Assembly: GCA_024408895.1 (NCBI GenBank)
Contig: JAKSUO010000074.1
Coordinates: forward strand, 1 to 6,063
Source of the DNA: Alphaproteobacteria bacterium
Lineage (GTDB): Bacteria; Pseudomonadota; Alphaproteobacteria; RF32; CAG-239
Reading direction: 5' to 3'
Length of the DNA stretch: 6,063 bases
The notes beneath the pieces are model-generated. The model had not been told where the DNA came from and searched no databases. It saw only the letters and a list, made by a program, of their open reading frames with translations. Positions 5,871 to 6,063 of this stretch are shown piece after piece; the stretch's first letter is position 1, and every line of letters starts with the position of its first letter. The position numbers and the translations under genes were made by a program.

Positions 5871-6063
5871 TAAGGTTTGCAAATCCTCAAATATTTTGGC
5901 TGCTGTTTGTTCCACTGTGTGTTTATTACATTTTGCCGGCGGTTAAGCAAATGTATGGTGATGCGCTTAAAGTACCATTTGTTGGGGAATTGGCTAAAAT
6001 AGAAAATCAAACAAAATTAAAGGATAAATTAAAAGCGCAAATTAAAGTTCCGTATATCAGGAT
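5867..6063 (+). CDS. BatA-like VWA-domain membrane protein, 5' part only
   Basis: The first 65 codons of a gene cut by the window end. The start MIRFANPQIFWLLFVPLCVY carries the typical BatA/aerotolerance-regulator N-terminus: a FA(N/x)P motif at 4-7, then a membrane helix (about 8-25) leading to a Leu-Pro. ALKVPFVGEL (33-42) corresponds to the conserved ALRVPF segment just before the von Willebrand A domain. The VWA metal site would lie beyond the window and is not seen. AGGGGA (5855-5860) lies 6 bases before the ATG, which overlaps the DUF4381 stop by ATGA. Bat proteins are thought to form a membrane complex with MoxR-type ATPases; the original link to oxygen tolerance in Bacteroides is not settled for other groups. 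Confidence 0.85.
   Translation, partial: MIRFANPQIFWLLFVPLCVYYILPAVKQMYGDALKVPFVGELAKIENQTKLKDKLKAQIKVPYIR

Overview
The window looks like a chromosomal segment of a low-GC (roughly 40% by eye), probably host-associated alphaproteobacterium. This rests on the style of the adenosine-kinase-type PfkB protein, the MepM/Csd3-like M23 peptidase, and the DUF4381 plus BatA-like gene pair. The lineage is inference from protein resemblance only. All complete genes are compact, with short spacers and clear AGGA-type ribosome binding sites, and there is no insertion sequence, integrase or CRISPR array.

Layout. Bases 1-92 hold the start of an unidentified minus-strand gene with a good sigma70-type promoter. 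Divergent from it is a plus-strand run of three genes: two half-size chromate-transporter (CHR family) subunits overlapping by ATGA, then a PfkB-family adenosine/sugar kinase. The run ends at a perfect 18-bp hairpin flanked by A and T tracts (2318-2362). This hairpin should also stop transcription arriving from the other side.

Bases 2365-3166 run on the minus strand: a tRNA-Asp(GTC) with its own promoter and terminator, then a small Cys/Met/His-rich membrane protein gene. That small gene is the most unusual object in the window. Its last third switches in frame into about 38 residues that closely resemble the active-site region of dTDP-4-dehydrorhamnose reductase (RmlD), including STDYVF and YxxxK. 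It then runs into a tail that makes better protein sense in another reading frame. This suggests that a fragment of an rmlD-like gene landed in a metal-binding-type gene and shifted its C-terminus.

From 3346 onward the plus strand carries a membrane-anchored M23 murein endopeptidase with intact zinc ligands and a long charged tail. A DUF4381 protein follows, and then, overlapping by ATGA, the start of a BatA-like VWA membrane protein cut by the window end. The last two belong to the widespread MoxR/Bat-type membrane complex, although the usual MoxR ATPase and DUF58 genes are not upstream here. I see no clearly new defence or mobile system. The chimeric small gene is the feature that most deserves follow-up.
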